Assembly: GCA_964519615.1 (NCBI GenBank)
Contig: CAZFIM010000005.1
Coordinates: 1-63,994 of the forward strand
Origin: CAZFIM01 sp964519615
GTDB taxonomy: Bacteria > Chloroflexota > Dehalococcoidia > GIF9 > UBA5629
Reading direction: 5' to 3'
DNA: 63,994 nt
Below are positions 51,702-60,114 of this stretch, piece after piece. A model generated the notes under the pieces. The model was not told the origin of the DNA. It made no database searches and saw only the letters and a list, made by a program, of their open reading frames with translations. Every line of letters begins with the position of its first letter. The stretch's first letter is position 1. A program made the translations under genes and the position numbers.

Positions 51702-53081
51702 TCATGCCATCAGCCTGATGATCTCCGTGGCGTCCTCCAATTGCTCAAATTTATTAACAAGATCAATGATTTTTTCCTGAGCGCTTTTTGACAAAGGTTT
51801 GATGGAATAAGCGGAGCATTCGATGAATTTGTTGGCGCAGTCATCGAACGTCATAGGTCTTTCCACGCTTCCCAGACAAAACTCAACCTCTTCTGTGTAT
51901 TCCTTTCCGTCCTTCATTATCACAGTTACCTTGCCCGGCCCCACCCCGTGCCTGCTCATGCTCTGGTCCAGGTAGCCGGTGACGATATTGGAGATTTTAA
52001 GAATTTCCTCATTTTTTATCGCTTCTGCGGTAAAGTCCGCCAGGGTAACCTTGCCCTTAATAAGGGCGGTAGCTATATTCCAGGGCAGGCTGAACTGGGC
52101 ATCGACGATATTGCGCGGATTTCTCTTGACCTCCAGCGGTACACAGAGCCCGTAGGCCGCGCCCCCGCCGAATGCTTTTATCTCTTTAACTTCATCGGCC
52201 TTTATGTTGTATTTAGTACGCAGGTTAAATATGGCGTCGATGAAAGCATGGGTATGACCGCAGCTGGGGTATGGTTTGAAGCCGATATTTACGATCTCGA
52301 AGCGTTTGCCCAGGTCTGCGGTCAGTATGCTGCGGTCGTATTCTCCGTTCTGATATACTTTAAACAGCCCAGCCTTACCCTCCAGAATATTGCTTGCTCC
52401 GGTAAGGCCGCTTTGGGCCATTATAGCGGCAGTGAGGCCGCCCTTGGCCGCCAATCCCGGCCCCAGCCTTTTGGTTAATGCGCCGTCATGAATGCTCTGC
52501 ATATTGCCCGCCGCCTGGTGATAGGCAATGCCCAGCGCATTGAGCATTTTTCTCTCATCGAAACCCATTATCATACCTGATATCGCGGCTGAACCGAGAT
52601 AGCCGTACAACGCTGTAGGGTGCCAGCCTACCTCGAACAGGTTGGCGCCGGGTCTGCTGGCCAGACTTATGCGGGCCATAAGATCAACGCCGAGGGAAAT
52701 AGCGGTTATCACCTGTTTGCCGCTTGCCCCTCCGGTTCTCTCCGCTGCGGCAAACGATGTGGCGACGGTCGTACAACCGGTATGTACCAGCGCATTTGGA
52801 TGGCCGTCATCATAGTCGAGAGCATGAATCATGGTGCCGTTGATCTGGGCAGCGCTGGGAGCGGGGCATTTCATCCCGCAGGCGATAACCGTGCTCTGCC
52901 CGCTGCCTCCCCACTCCTTGGTGATATCGATCAGTTCCTTTATGCCGGCTGCCGAGGAACCTCCTGCGGCGGTGGCCAGACTATCCAGAACCTCTTTTTT
53001 GGCGGCGTCGACTGCGGCGGCGGGAAGATTTTCGTACTTAATTTCCTTAAAATTCCTGATAAAATCATATATGGCGTCCAC
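51702..53081 (-). CDS. MmgE/PrpD family protein 3
   Basis: A 459-residue paralog of the neighbouring gene: LDSLATAAGGSSAAG, NGTMIHALDYDDGHPNALVH, NIGFKPYPSCGHTHAFIDA and NIVDAQFSLPWNIA. It starts with GTG, preceded by CAGGAG. It is transcribed first of the two. Having two adjacent, clearly diverged copies suggests two successive or stereospecific reactions, or a heteromeric enzyme (inference). Confidence 0.92.
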   Translation of the reverse strand: MDAIYDFIRNFKEIKYENLPAAAVDAAKKEVLDSLATAAGGSSAAGIKELIDITKEWGGSGQSTVIACGMKCPAPSAAQINGTMIHALDYDDGHPNALVHTGCTTVATSFAAAERTGGASGKQVITAISLGVDLMARISLASRPGANLFEVGWHPTALYGYLGSAAISGMIMGFDERKMLNALGIAYHQAAGNMQSIHDGALTKRLGPGLAAKGGLTAAIMAQSGLTGASNILEGKAGLFKVYQNGEYDRSILTADLGKRFEIVNIGFKPYPSCGHTHAFIDAIFNLRTKYNIKADEVKEIKAFGGGAAYGLCVPLEVKRNPRNIVDAQFSLPWNIATALIKGKVTLADFTAEAIKNEEILKISNIVTGYLDQSMSRHGVGPGKVTVIMKDGKEYTEEVEFCLGSVERPMTFDDCANKFIECSAYSIKPLSKSAQEKIIDLVNKFEQLEDATEIIRLMA

Positions 53082-53142
53082 TGAGATCTTCTCCTGAGGA
53101 TTTACTAAATTCTCTGTATTTTTTTGTGTGATTGCAAAATAT

Positions 53143-53170
53143 ATTATATAAATAATATTATATAAATAAT
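53143..53170. repeat. Two tandem 14-bp repeats in a divergent promoter region
   Basis: ATTATATAAATAAT occurs twice head to tail (53143-53156 and 53157-53170) between the divergent MmgE/PrpD and aldehyde dehydrogenase genes. Each copy is itself nearly palindromic with its neighbour. Possibly an operator pair or simply AT-rich promoter DNA. Confidence 0.5.
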
Positions 53171-53275
53171 ATATTCCTGATCACAAACACCGTTAATTAA
53201 ATCCGGTAGAGAGGACAGCAGGTCGGTGTACTACGATGAATAAGCAAAGGTGAGTGTAACGCGAAAGGAGATAAT

Positions 53276-54721
53276 ATGCAAAATAGTAAAGTATGGATAG
53301 CAGGTAAGTGGGTTGATGCCGAGTCAGGGAAAACATTTGCTGTGTATAGTCCCTCCACAGGGGAGGAACTGGGAAGAGTGCCGCTTTGTGGAGATGCCGA
53401 TGTTGATAAGGCGGTAAAAGCCGCTGTCGATGCTTTCCCGGCATGGGCAAGAACGCTGCAATCGGAGCGGTCAAAAATAGTTGCGCGGCTTGCCGGTGCT
53501 ATCAGGGAGCATGCGGAAGAGTTTGTTATGCTTGAGGTCAATGAGCACGGCACGCCGGTGCAGGTGGCCAGAAACATGGTTGCGCAGGGAGCGGATCATG
53601 TTGACTATACCATAGCCATTAGCAGGGCTTTAATGGGTCAGGTTATACCTGCTATTCCCGATACTCTCTCTTATCTGCAGCGTGTTCCCATAGGTGTCTG
53701 TTCCGTTATCACGCCGTGGAATGTTCCCTTCCTTATGATGGTTTCAACGATTGCGCCTACTATAGCTGTGGGCAATACATGCATACTCAAGCCTGCGAGC
53801 ATTAATTCTTTGATTGCGGTGAAATTTGCGGAGATCGTGGAGAAAATAGGCTTGCCGCCCGGGGTTGTCAATCTGGTCACAGGGCCGGGAGGGAGTGTGG
53901 GAAAAGCTCTTGCCTCTCACCCGGGTGTAGACCTGGTGCGTTTTACCGGCAGCAGCGACACGGGCAAGGAGATAATGTCATACGCCAGCTCTACGGTTAA
54001 GAAAGTCGTTCTTGAGCTGGGAGGCAATAACCCTGTTATCGTTTTTGACGATGCCGATGTGGATAAGGCGGCAAAATCCCACGCCCCACGGCATTTCGGC
54101 AACACGGCACAAAACTGCTCGACTCCGGGGCGGTATTATGTGCATGAGAAGGTCTATGATGAGTTCGTGGAAAAGTTTGTGGGAGAAGTGAAAAAGATAG
54201 TGGTGGGAGACCCGAGGGACGAAAAAACGACCATGGGGCCTATGACCAACAAACAGCAGATGGAACGGGTGGAATACCTTATCAAGACGGCAAGAGATGA
54301 GGGAGCACGTATCGTAGTCGGCGGCGGCAGGGCTACTACCCCTCCGCTGGATAAAGGCAATTTCCTTATGCCTACCGTCGCAGTCGATGTTACCCATGAT
54401 ATGACAATAGCGAGGGAGGAAATATTCGGCCCGGCAGCGTGTATCCTGAAATTCTCCGATAAAGATGACATAATAGCGCTGGCAAACGATACGACTTTCG
54501 GCCTTTGTGCAGTGGTATGGACAAAAGATATGGCAAAAGGCCTCAGGTGCATTAATGAGCTGCGGGTGGACAGCGTTTATCTGAATATGCCGCGCACTAT
54601 GGCGGCGGAACTGCCCTGGGGAGGAAACATAAAAGAGAGCGGCGTAGGCAAGTCTGATTCCATGTGCGGCATGGAGGAGCTTACGGAATTAAAACAGGTC
54701 TGCATATCATACTCGAAGTAG
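53276..54721 (+). CDS. Aldehyde dehydrogenase family protein
   Basis: A 481-residue NAD(P)-dependent aldehyde dehydrogenase with all key residues: N149 (TPWNVPF), K172 (LKPAS), E247 (LELGG), catalytic C281 (AQNCSTPG) and the C-terminal GVGKSDS. It oxidises an aldehyde to an acid, or a semialdehyde produced by the flanking SDRs. AAAGGAG precedes the ATG. Divergent from the MmgE/PrpD pair and ended by a strong terminator. Confidence 0.94.
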   Translation: MQNSKVWIAGKWVDAESGKTFAVYSPSTGEELGRVPLCGDADVDKAVKAAVDAFPAWARTLQSERSKIVARLAGAIREHAEEFVMLEVNEHGTPVQVARNMVAQGADHVDYTIAISRALMGQVIPAIPDTLSYLQRVPIGVCSVITPWNVPFLMMVSTIAPTIAVGNTCILKPASINSLIAVKFAEIVEKIGLPPGVVNLVTGPGGSVGKALASHPGVDLVRFTGSSDTGKEIMSYASSTVKKVVLELGGNNPVIVFDDADVDKAAKSHAPRHFGNTAQNCSTPGRYYVHEKVYDEFVEKFVGEVKKIVVGDPRDEKTTMGPMTNKQQMERVEYLIKTARDEGARIVVGGGRATTPPLDKGNFLMPTVAVDVTHDMTIAREEIFGPAACILKFSDKDDIIALANDTTFGLCAVVWTKDMAKGLRCINELRVDSVYLNMPRTMAAELPWGGNIKESGVGKSDSMCGMEELTELKQVCISYSK

Positions 54722-54766
54722 ATACCTGTCCTGATAATGAATTGCAGGTTGAATGCGTCTGGAAAA

Positions 54767-54797
54767 GCGAGAGGGCGGACACCCCCCCTCGCTTTTT
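54767..54797 (+). terminator. Intrinsic terminator after aldehyde dehydrogenase
   Basis: GCGAGAGGG (54767-54775) pairs with the CCC-CTCGC arm ending at 54792, followed by seven T. A textbook terminator. Confidence 0.9.
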
Positions 54798-54835
54798 TTA
54801 TAGATGCCCGTATTACCTCATTTAGGAGAAGATGC

Positions 54836-54865
54836 TTGACAAAAATATACAAACTTGTATATAGT
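54836..54865 (+). promoter_or_regulatory. Promoter of padR
   Basis: TTGACA (54836-54841), 18 bases, TATAGT (54860-54865). The first PadR-type operator fills the spacer. Confidence 0.75.
54847..54860. promoter_or_regulatory. PadR operator, copy 1
   Basis: ATACAA-AC-TTGTAT, located between the -35 and -10 boxes of the padR promoter. The ATACAA/TTGTAT arms fit PadR-type operators. Confidence 0.75.
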
Positions 54866-54871
54866 AGTAAT

Positions 54872-54885
54872 ATACAAGTTTGTAT
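54872..54885. promoter_or_regulatory. PadR operator, copy 2
   Basis: ATACAA-GT-TTGTAT, exact reverse complement of copy 1, 25 bases downstream of it, over the transcription start. Confidence 0.75.
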
Positions 54886-54909
54886 AAATTCTTAAGTTCG
54901 GTTGGATAA

Positions 54910-55446
54910 ATGGCAAATATAAGGCTGGTAATACTTGGTATATTGAGCAGGCATCCCATGCATGGATATGAGATAAAACATATTATCGAGGATCACATGG
55001 GAGACTGGACGGATGTCAAGTTCGGCTCAATCTATTTTGCCCTCTCGAAGTTGGCTGAAGAAAAATCGGTAGAGGTCGTAGAGGAGACGCGCAGTGGCAA
55101 CAGGCCTTCCCGCATCGTCTACCGTATAACGGAGAGGGGACGTCAGGAATTTCACCGGCTGCTGAGGGAGTTGTGGGTGAATGATGATGATACGCTCTAC
55201 TCCTTTGATATAGGGGTATTTTTTATGCGCAGTCTTCCCAGGCAGGAGGTTGAGCAGCTACTGGAGGGAAGGATAGAAAAGATGCAGCAAAAAATAGCTT
55301 TTCTTGAGCGGCATAAAGCCGAGCAGGAGAGCAACCCCTACGTTCCGCCTTTAGCTTCGGCCATCATGAAGCATTCGCAGCTTCACTTTAATACGGAGGT
55401 CACCTGGCTTAAGGACTTAAAAGAGAACCTGGATAGCTATTACTAA
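54910..55446 (+). CDS. PadR family transcriptional regulator
   Basis: A 178-residue regulator. The N-terminal winged helix reads ILGILSRHPMHGYEIK and KFGSIYFALSKLAEE, then a wing with VYRITERGRQEF, and a C-terminal helical dimerisation region (about 90-178, coiled). Two operators lie in its promoter, a third between it and the next gene, so it probably represses itself and the methyltransferase. The inducer is unknown; PadR proteins respond to phenolic acids or toxic hydrophobic compounds. Confidence 0.94.
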   Translation: MANIRLVILGILSRHPMHGYEIKHIIEDHMGDWTDVKFGSIYFALSKLAEEKSVEVVEETRSGNRPSRIVYRITERGRQEFHRLLRELWVNDDDTLYSFDIGVFFMRSLPRQEVEQLLEGRIEKMQQKIAFLERHKAEQESNPYVPPLASAIMKHSQLHFNTEVTWLKDLKENLDSYY

Positions 55447-55462
55447 AAAATTTTAATGCATT

Positions 55463-55476
55463 ATACAAACTTGTAT
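55463..55476. promoter_or_regulatory. PadR operator, copy 3
   Basis: ATACAA-AC-TTGTAT, identical to copy 1, in the 61-base spacer between padR and the methyltransferase, 32 bases before the ribosome binding site. Confidence 0.75.
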
Positions 55477-55507
55477 ATACAATCTAATATACTAAGGAGG
55501 TGTTGAA

Positions 55508-56170
55508 ATGGTTAAAGCAAGAATTGCGGAAACAAATGAAGGCATACAGGGAGAGTTTGATGTCAAGGAGTATGATCTTTTTGCCAGAGGCATGCGTGAC
55601 CGGGGCTGGATGGAGACCGATGGCATCATCAAGTCCGGCATTTACTTTGGAGCAGCACTGGAGGTCGGTCCGGGGCCTGGTTATCTGGGGCTGGAGTGGT
55701 TGAAAAAGACGGATAATACCACCCTTACCGGGCTGGAGATAAGCAAAAATATGATAGCGGTGGCGGAAAAGAACGCCGGTGAATACGGCATCGATCCCGG
55801 GCGGGTAAAATACGTGGAAGGAAACGCCATGGAGATGCCTTTCCCCGCTGGCTGCTTCGATGCGGTTTTTTCTTCCGGTTCGCTGCATGAATGGGAGGAA
55901 CCTTTGCGGATATTTAGTGAAATCCACCGCGTGCTCAAACCCGGCGGCAGATACTGCATCTGCGACCTGCGGCGGGATTTGCCGTTTTTTATAAAATGGT
56001 TCTTTTCCATATCAATTAAATCGGTATCTATGAGGCACGGTCTGCATACGTCCCTTCAGGCTGCGTATACCGAAAATGAGCTGGAGGAGATTTTTACCGC
56101 CTCACCTCTCAAGGGAGCGTGTGTAAGGAAGGATATGTTCGGTATTAGCGTGTTCGGCATAAAGGGGTAG
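55508..56170 (+). CDS. Class I SAM-dependent methyltransferase 1
   Basis: A 220-residue methyltransferase: motif I LEVGPGPGYLG (about 51-61), acidic post-I strand LTGLEIS, motif around FDAVFSSGSLHEW, and the HRVLKPGGRYCICDL strand. GGAGG lies well placed before the ATG. Methyl acceptor unknown. It is controlled together with padR by the shared operator, so it may modify the compound PadR senses. Confidence 0.92.
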   Translation: MVKARIAETNEGIQGEFDVKEYDLFARGMRDRGWMETDGIIKSGIYFGAALEVGPGPGYLGLEWLKKTDNTTLTGLEISKNMIAVAEKNAGEYGIDPGRVKYVEGNAMEMPFPAGCFDAVFSSGSLHEWEEPLRIFSEIHRVLKPGGRYCICDLRRDLPFFIKWFFSISIKSVSMRHGLHTSLQAAYTENELEEIFTASPLKGACVRKDMFGISVFGIKG

Positions 56171-56385
56171 AAGATTCATTACCATTTTAGGCGGTACCTG
56201 TTTCAGGTATTTGTCCCCCAACATGCCGCAGAAGCGTAAGGTGTTAAGGGCAGTATTGTACCAAGTAGTGGGTATTACTGAAAGCAAGAAAGAGCCAAAC
56301 CTTTGCGCCGGTGGACTGTTTACTATATCTACTGCTGTTATAATTGAGCCAGCTGGCATAAGGTGGGATACGGCGTTCTGTCAAA

Positions 56386-56414
56386 TTGTTGCGGTCTAGA
56401 TCAGGTGATACAAT
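56386..56414 (+). promoter_or_regulatory. Candidate promoter of a leaderless methyltransferase gene
   Basis: TTGTTG (56386-56391), 17 bases, TACAAT (56409-56414), with the ATG of the next gene only seven bases after the -10. Between the two methyltransferases (56171-56385) there is no other recognised feature. Confidence 0.45.
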
Positions 56415-56421
56415 ATCGGTA

Positions 56422-57234
56422 ATGAGCACTGCTGAATACGTTCACGGCTATTCAAATAGGGAATCCCGGCGGCTTTTCGACCAGGCCGCTACGTTAAGCG
56501 AACTACTTCATCATGACTCCGTGTTTGATCCGCCGGGCCTGGTGCTTGAAGCCGGTTGCGGAATAGGGGCGCAGACGGTGATTGTAGCACCTGATAATCC
56601 GCGGTGTAGTTTTATTTCCATTGATATTGACGGGGACTCGCTGAAAAAAGCGCAAAAGAGTATTCGGCAAAATCAAATCAGCAACGTAGTATTTCAGACC
56701 GTTGATGTATTAAGATTGCCTTTCGAAGCCGAATCATTTGACCATATCTTTATCTGTTTTCTTCTTGAGCACCTAGGAGATGCTGCTGAGGCACTCAGAT
56801 CGCTGAAAAGAGTATTGAAAAAAGGGGGGACGATCACGGTTATCGAAGGGGATCACGGCTCAGCCTATTACTATCCTCGCAGTTCTGCGGCCCAGACCGA
56901 CATACAATGTCTAATTGACCTGCAGTCTTCTTCAGGGGGGAATTCGCTCATCGGGCGCGAACTCTATCCCTTGCTGGTTAACGCCGGATTTGACAGCGTC
57001 TTTGTATCGCCGAGGGTAGTATACGCAGATGCCAGCCGTCCGGAGATGGTCGATGGTTTTACTAAAAAGACGTTCATTGCTATGGTAGAAGGAGTAAAAG
57101 AACAGGCCGTTGGCCGCGGCCTTGTAGGCGAAGCGGAGTGGGACAGAGGCATAGCTGATTTAAAACGCTCTGCCGGTCCAGATGGAACTTTTTCTTATAC
57201 CTTTTTCAAGGCTGTCGGGAAAAAACCGGGTTAA
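56422..57234 (+). CDS. Class I SAM-dependent methyltransferase 2
   Basis: A 270-residue methyltransferase: motif I VLEAGCGIGAQT, post-I ISIDIDGDSL, then VDVLRLPFEAESFDHIF and KRVLKKGGTITVIEGDHG, with a C-terminal extension carrying LLVNAGFDSVFVSPR. The start at 56422 (MSTAEYVHGYS) fits the family; there is no ribosome binding site, but the -10 box is seven bases upstream, so a leaderless transcript is possible. Acceptor unknown. Confidence 0.9.
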   Translation: MSTAEYVHGYSNRESRRLFDQAATLSELLHHDSVFDPPGLVLEAGCGIGAQTVIVAPDNPRCSFISIDIDGDSLKKAQKSIRQNQISNVVFQTVDVLRLPFEAESFDHIFICFLLEHLGDAAEALRSLKRVLKKGGTITVIEGDHGSAYYYPRSSAAQTDIQCLIDLQSSSGGNSLIGRELYPLLVNAGFDSVFVSPRVVYADASRPEMVDGFTKKTFIAMVEGVKEQAVGRGLVGEAEWDRGIADLKRSAGPDGTFSYTFFKAVGKKPG

Positions 57235-57526
57235 TAGTATTTATATTTGGAATTTAAATAACTACATCAAGTGCGTTTAATGGCTGTGTTTTACAAAAGA
57301 TGATCCTTGATATTCTGTGAAAATAGAAAGTTCTGGAAATAAAAGAGGATTTCTTTCGAGTCCAATGGTGGGCAGTACTGTATGGCAGGCAGAACTAAAA
57401 CCTTCGAATTAACTTTCGGCTTGTAACCGGCAGTTTGGATTTCCACAGCTCCAATTATTCTCTGTGTACTCATGCAATCTTAGCTTGACCATAATGCTTT
57501 CCGAGATTGTTAGTGAATAGTACCTA
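57235..57526. other. Intergenic stretch without recognised feature
   Basis: AT-rich spacer between methyltransferase 2 and the marR promoter. No convincing coding sequence, RNA or repeat is seen. Confidence 0.5.
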
Positions 57527-57555
57527 TTGACAAAAAGTAAAAGGTAATATATTAT
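57527..57555 (+). promoter_or_regulatory. Promoter of marR operon
   Basis: TTGACA (57527-57532), 17 bases, TATTAT (57550-57555). It overlaps the first MarR operator. Confidence 0.8.
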
Positions 57556-57557
57556 CT
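57542..57557. promoter_or_regulatory. MarR operator, copy 1
   Basis: AGGTAATATATTATCT: arms AGGTAA and TTATCT, overlapping the -10 box. Confidence 0.65.
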
Positions 57558-57561
57558 AATA

Positions 57562-57577
57562 AGGTAAGATATTACCT
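57562..57577. promoter_or_regulatory. MarR operator, copy 2
   Basis: AGGTAAGATATTACCT: arms AGGTAA/TTACCT, exactly 20 bases (two helical turns) from copy 1, over the transcription start. Confidence 0.65.
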
Positions 57578-57607
57578 ATACAGATAACAAACGGAGGTTT
57601 TATTAAT

Positions 57608-58084
57608 ATGTATAAGACTGAGTCAATACCGAATGAACAAATGATTTTTGCTCTGATTTTAATTATTGCTAATAGGATGGACACTCTGCTTGGAAGAGAA
57701 TTTAAAGAATATGATGTGACCACAAAACAATGGTTCTTGATAGCTACTATCGAAAATCTATTTGACAAGCCTCCAACCATAAAATCTGTAGCTGGCAAGA
57801 TGGGGAGTTCTCATCAAAATATTAAGCAAATAGCTTTGAAACTCCAGCAGAAAGGTTTACTCAAGTTAGAAAAAGACAAGAAAGATGCCAGGATTACTCG
57901 ATTAAAGATGACTGAACAAAGTTATGAATTTTGGGGCAATTTACATACAAGTGGCACACTGTTTATGAAAAATATGTTTAAAGATATAAATCGTGAAGAT
58001 CTTACTATATCAAGGAAGCTGCTGCAAAGAATTCTGATAAATCTGGTTGAAATGGATAATTCAACTGTGGAAGGGGCAGAGTAA
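57608..58084 (+). CDS. MarR family transcriptional regulator
   Basis: A 158-residue winged-helix protein: TTKQWFLIATIENL, HTH KSVAGKMGSSHQNIKQIALKLQQKG (in parts, about 58-82), wing KDKKDARITRLKMTEQ. GGAGG precedes the ATG. Two 16-bp operators in its promoter suggest autorepression and control of the membrane protein 100 bases downstream. Ligand unknown. Confidence 0.93.
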   Translation: MYKTESIPNEQMIFALILIIANRMDTLLGREFKEYDVTTKQWFLIATIENLFDKPPTIKSVAGKMGSSHQNIKQIALKLQQKGLLKLEKDKKDARITRLKMTEQSYEFWGNLHTSGTLFMKNMFKDINREDLTISRKLLQRILINLVEMDNSTVEGAE

Positions 58085-58186
58085 CCAGGAACAAATCAAT
58101 CATTAAGACTTTGGTTTCCTCAGAAATAAAAGTAAAAACTCTTTGAGTTGCGATTCAAATATTCCACAAAAAGGAGAAAAGACATC

Positions 58187-59053
58187 ATGAAAAAAAGTAC
58201 GCTATTAAAATTTGTAGCTGTCGTCGTTGCGTGTGTTCTGCTTGACATTACCCTTCACTTGGTAACAATCACATACAGCACTATGCCGGAAATCCCGTAC
58301 TACAGTAAATTGGCGGAATTGTTAGGAACAGAGATTACAGCAACTCTATGGGCGATGCTTGCTTTCTCCGGCGTCGCTTATGTGTTTTATCGGGTCCAGC
58401 AAAACATTCCCGGGGTTGGAATTAAGCAAGGGCTGCGGTATGGAGGTGCAATTGCACTGCTCTGGTTGTTTGCCATGCTGGAAGGGGTTTCTCTATTTGG
58501 TAATCCCGTAATAAATGAGTTTATAGTTGGCCTCAGTGATGCGATACCGGTTCTTTTGATGGGTACATTGTTAGGCTTGCTGCTTGTTAAAAAGACCGGA
58601 AGTGGTGAGCCAGGTTCACAAACTTTTAATCAGAAACTATCGACCGTATGTGTTTTCTCCGCCATCTTTACCCTTGGAAGATATGCTGTCTATTTCACCG
58701 GAATCATTCAATCAGGCTACCTGACAAGCCCGTTAATCACATTCTTGTGGACGGTATTGATGGGAGCCTGTATAGGGATAGTATTTGTTTTATTGGGGCA
58801 AACAGGGAAAATTACTTCCTTGAAACGCAGAGCAGCAACATTCGGGCTTGTGATTTTTGGGATTAACTGGGCCGTGTTCCTTGTTTTCATGCCTTTCTTG
58901 TTTACCGGCTTTTTAGTTGACGTTTTATCGAGAATTGCGATAGATATTTTGTTTGTCACTATTGGATGCTATATGTCAATAACGATCAGAGTTAATCGTT
59001 TTCAAGAAGCTCATTTCCACGACTCGAAGAAGATTACCGCACAATTAAGTTAG
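58187..59053 (+). CDS. Multi-pass membrane protein of unknown function
   Basis: A 288-residue hydrophobic protein with about seven or eight membrane segments (for example near residues 8-28, 45-65, 78-98, 115-135, 160-180, 190-215, 225-250). I do not recognise the family. The ATG at 58187 has AAGGAG eight bases upstream; an in-frame start at 58148 is less likely. It follows marR, so it may be an efflux or resistance membrane protein (inference from context only). Confidence 0.75.
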   Translation: MKKSTLLKFVAVVVACVLLDITLHLVTITYSTMPEIPYYSKLAELLGTEITATLWAMLAFSGVAYVFYRVQQNIPGVGIKQGLRYGGAIALLWLFAMLEGVSLFGNPVINEFIVGLSDAIPVLLMGTLLGLLLVKKTGSGEPGSQTFNQKLSTVCVFSAIFTLGRYAVYFTGIIQSGYLTSPLITFLWTVLMGACIGIVFVLLGQTGKITSLKRRAATFGLVIFGINWAVFLVFMPFLFTGFLVDVLSRIAIDILFVTIGCYMSITIRVNRFQEAHFHDSKKITAQLS

Positions 59054-59075
59054 TACGAAATGAGGTTTTGATTGC

Positions 59076-59183
59076 ATGAAAAAGCCAACATTTACTATTT
59101 GGAAGATGAGCAACGGAGATTTCTCTTATATCAATCTCGAAATCACGGACATTGAATACAACATAGAAGAAACTAATAGATAG
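59076..59183 (+). CDS. Possible 35-residue small protein
   Basis: ATG-started frame of 35 codons (MKKPTFTIWKMSNGDF...), rich in charged residues, with GAGG about ten bases upstream, placed between the membrane protein and the first lipoprotein on the same strand. It could be a genuine small gene or the remnant of a larger one. Confidence 0.3.
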   Translation: MKKPTFTIWKMSNGDFSYINLEITDIEYNIEETNR

Positions 59184-59203
59184 AGTAAAACAGAGGTATT
59201 GAT

Positions 59204-60061
59204 ATGAAAAAGGTAATTGTGCTTGCAGGTTTAATTGCGTTGATTATTAGTGTAATGACGATGACTATTAGTGTATTGTCGGTGACAGGTTGCCATGAAT
59301 CCCCAGAAATGTCACCTGACCCGTTCACCACTAGCTGGTCTTTTGTCGGAGAGAGAAGGGCGTTTAGTATCAGCGGGGACAGCTCCGGGCATGCCGCCTG
59401 CAAGCCATCGGATTTCCAGCTCATATTGGATAATCGCTTCAGTGACAACCCCTGGCGGGGAAGCTACTGTATACTGCTGATTGACCGGGAAGAAATCGTG
59501 AAAGAAATCGCCCACGAAGAATTTGATGTACCAGCTGGTCAAGAAATTCAAAAACCGCTTATCGTTACATTTCCAGTAGACGTGGTTAAGGGTTCAATTG
59601 GTCTGTGCGTTGTCATCCCGCATCGCGCTTCGATGGTAACTACTCTCTGGATAGGGGAGAAGAGAGCAGGCAGTGTTGGCCCGTGGCCTGATATCAAAAT
59701 TTGCCCTCACTGTCTGACAGAGGAAGGAAGCCGAGAGCTTGCCGATGACTTTGTACGCAACAGCCCCACTTACTTTTTCGACGGCATCGAAGAATCACTC
59801 ATTTTGGAAGAAACCGTTTGTCTCCTGAAAGAAAATAAACCGGGCAGTCCGGAAACACTTCCCAAGGTGCATGGATGGTCATTTACATTTAAGTTTGAAA
59901 GCGCTCATTCAGGTTACGGAGACAGAAGCGGAAAAGTACTTACTCAAGTGATAACTTCTCATGAGGCAGTAATTATGGTTGAAGCCGGGGAAGTAGCATC
60001 GGCAATTATGGATGGGGACTGGGATATGATTAACCAGCGCATGCTAGGTTTAAAGACTTGA
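59204..60061 (+). CDS. Uncharacterised lipoprotein with C-terminal repeat domain, large form
   Basis: A 285-residue exported protein. The signal ends in LSVTGC (Cys30), so it is predicted to be lipidated. Residues about 40-160 resemble a beta-sandwich. Residues about 180-280 form a domain shared with the next gene: FVRNSPTYFFDGIEES, then SAHSGYGDRSGK, TQVITSHEAVIMVE. Two CxxC-type cysteines (ICPHC) precede that domain. Family not recognised. GAGG stands six bases before the ATG. Confidence 0.8.
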   Translation: MKKVIVLAGLIALIISVMTMTISVLSVTGCHESPEMSPDPFTTSWSFVGERRAFSISGDSSGHAACKPSDFQLILDNRFSDNPWRGSYCILLIDREEIVKEIAHEEFDVPAGQEIQKPLIVTFPVDVVKGSIGLCVVIPHRASMVTTLWIGEKRAGSVGPWPDIKICPHCLTEEGSRELADDFVRNSPTYFFDGIEESLILEETVCLLKENKPGSPETLPKVHGWSFTFKFESAHSGYGDRSGKVLTQVITSHEAVIMVEAGEVASAIMDGDWDMINQRMLGLKT

Positions 60062-60114
60062 AAATCATTACCGAATCACTTGCCTTATAAAAATTCATAG
60101 AAGGGAAAATATAA

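Noticed and set aside
53276..54721. Frames on the minus strand inside the aldehyde dehydrogenase gene
   Set aside because: The plus-strand ALDH has all catalytic residues; the opposite frames have none.
56102..56359. 85-residue minus-strand frame between the two methyltransferases
   Set aside because: It overlaps the end of methyltransferase 1, has no ribosome binding site and no motif.
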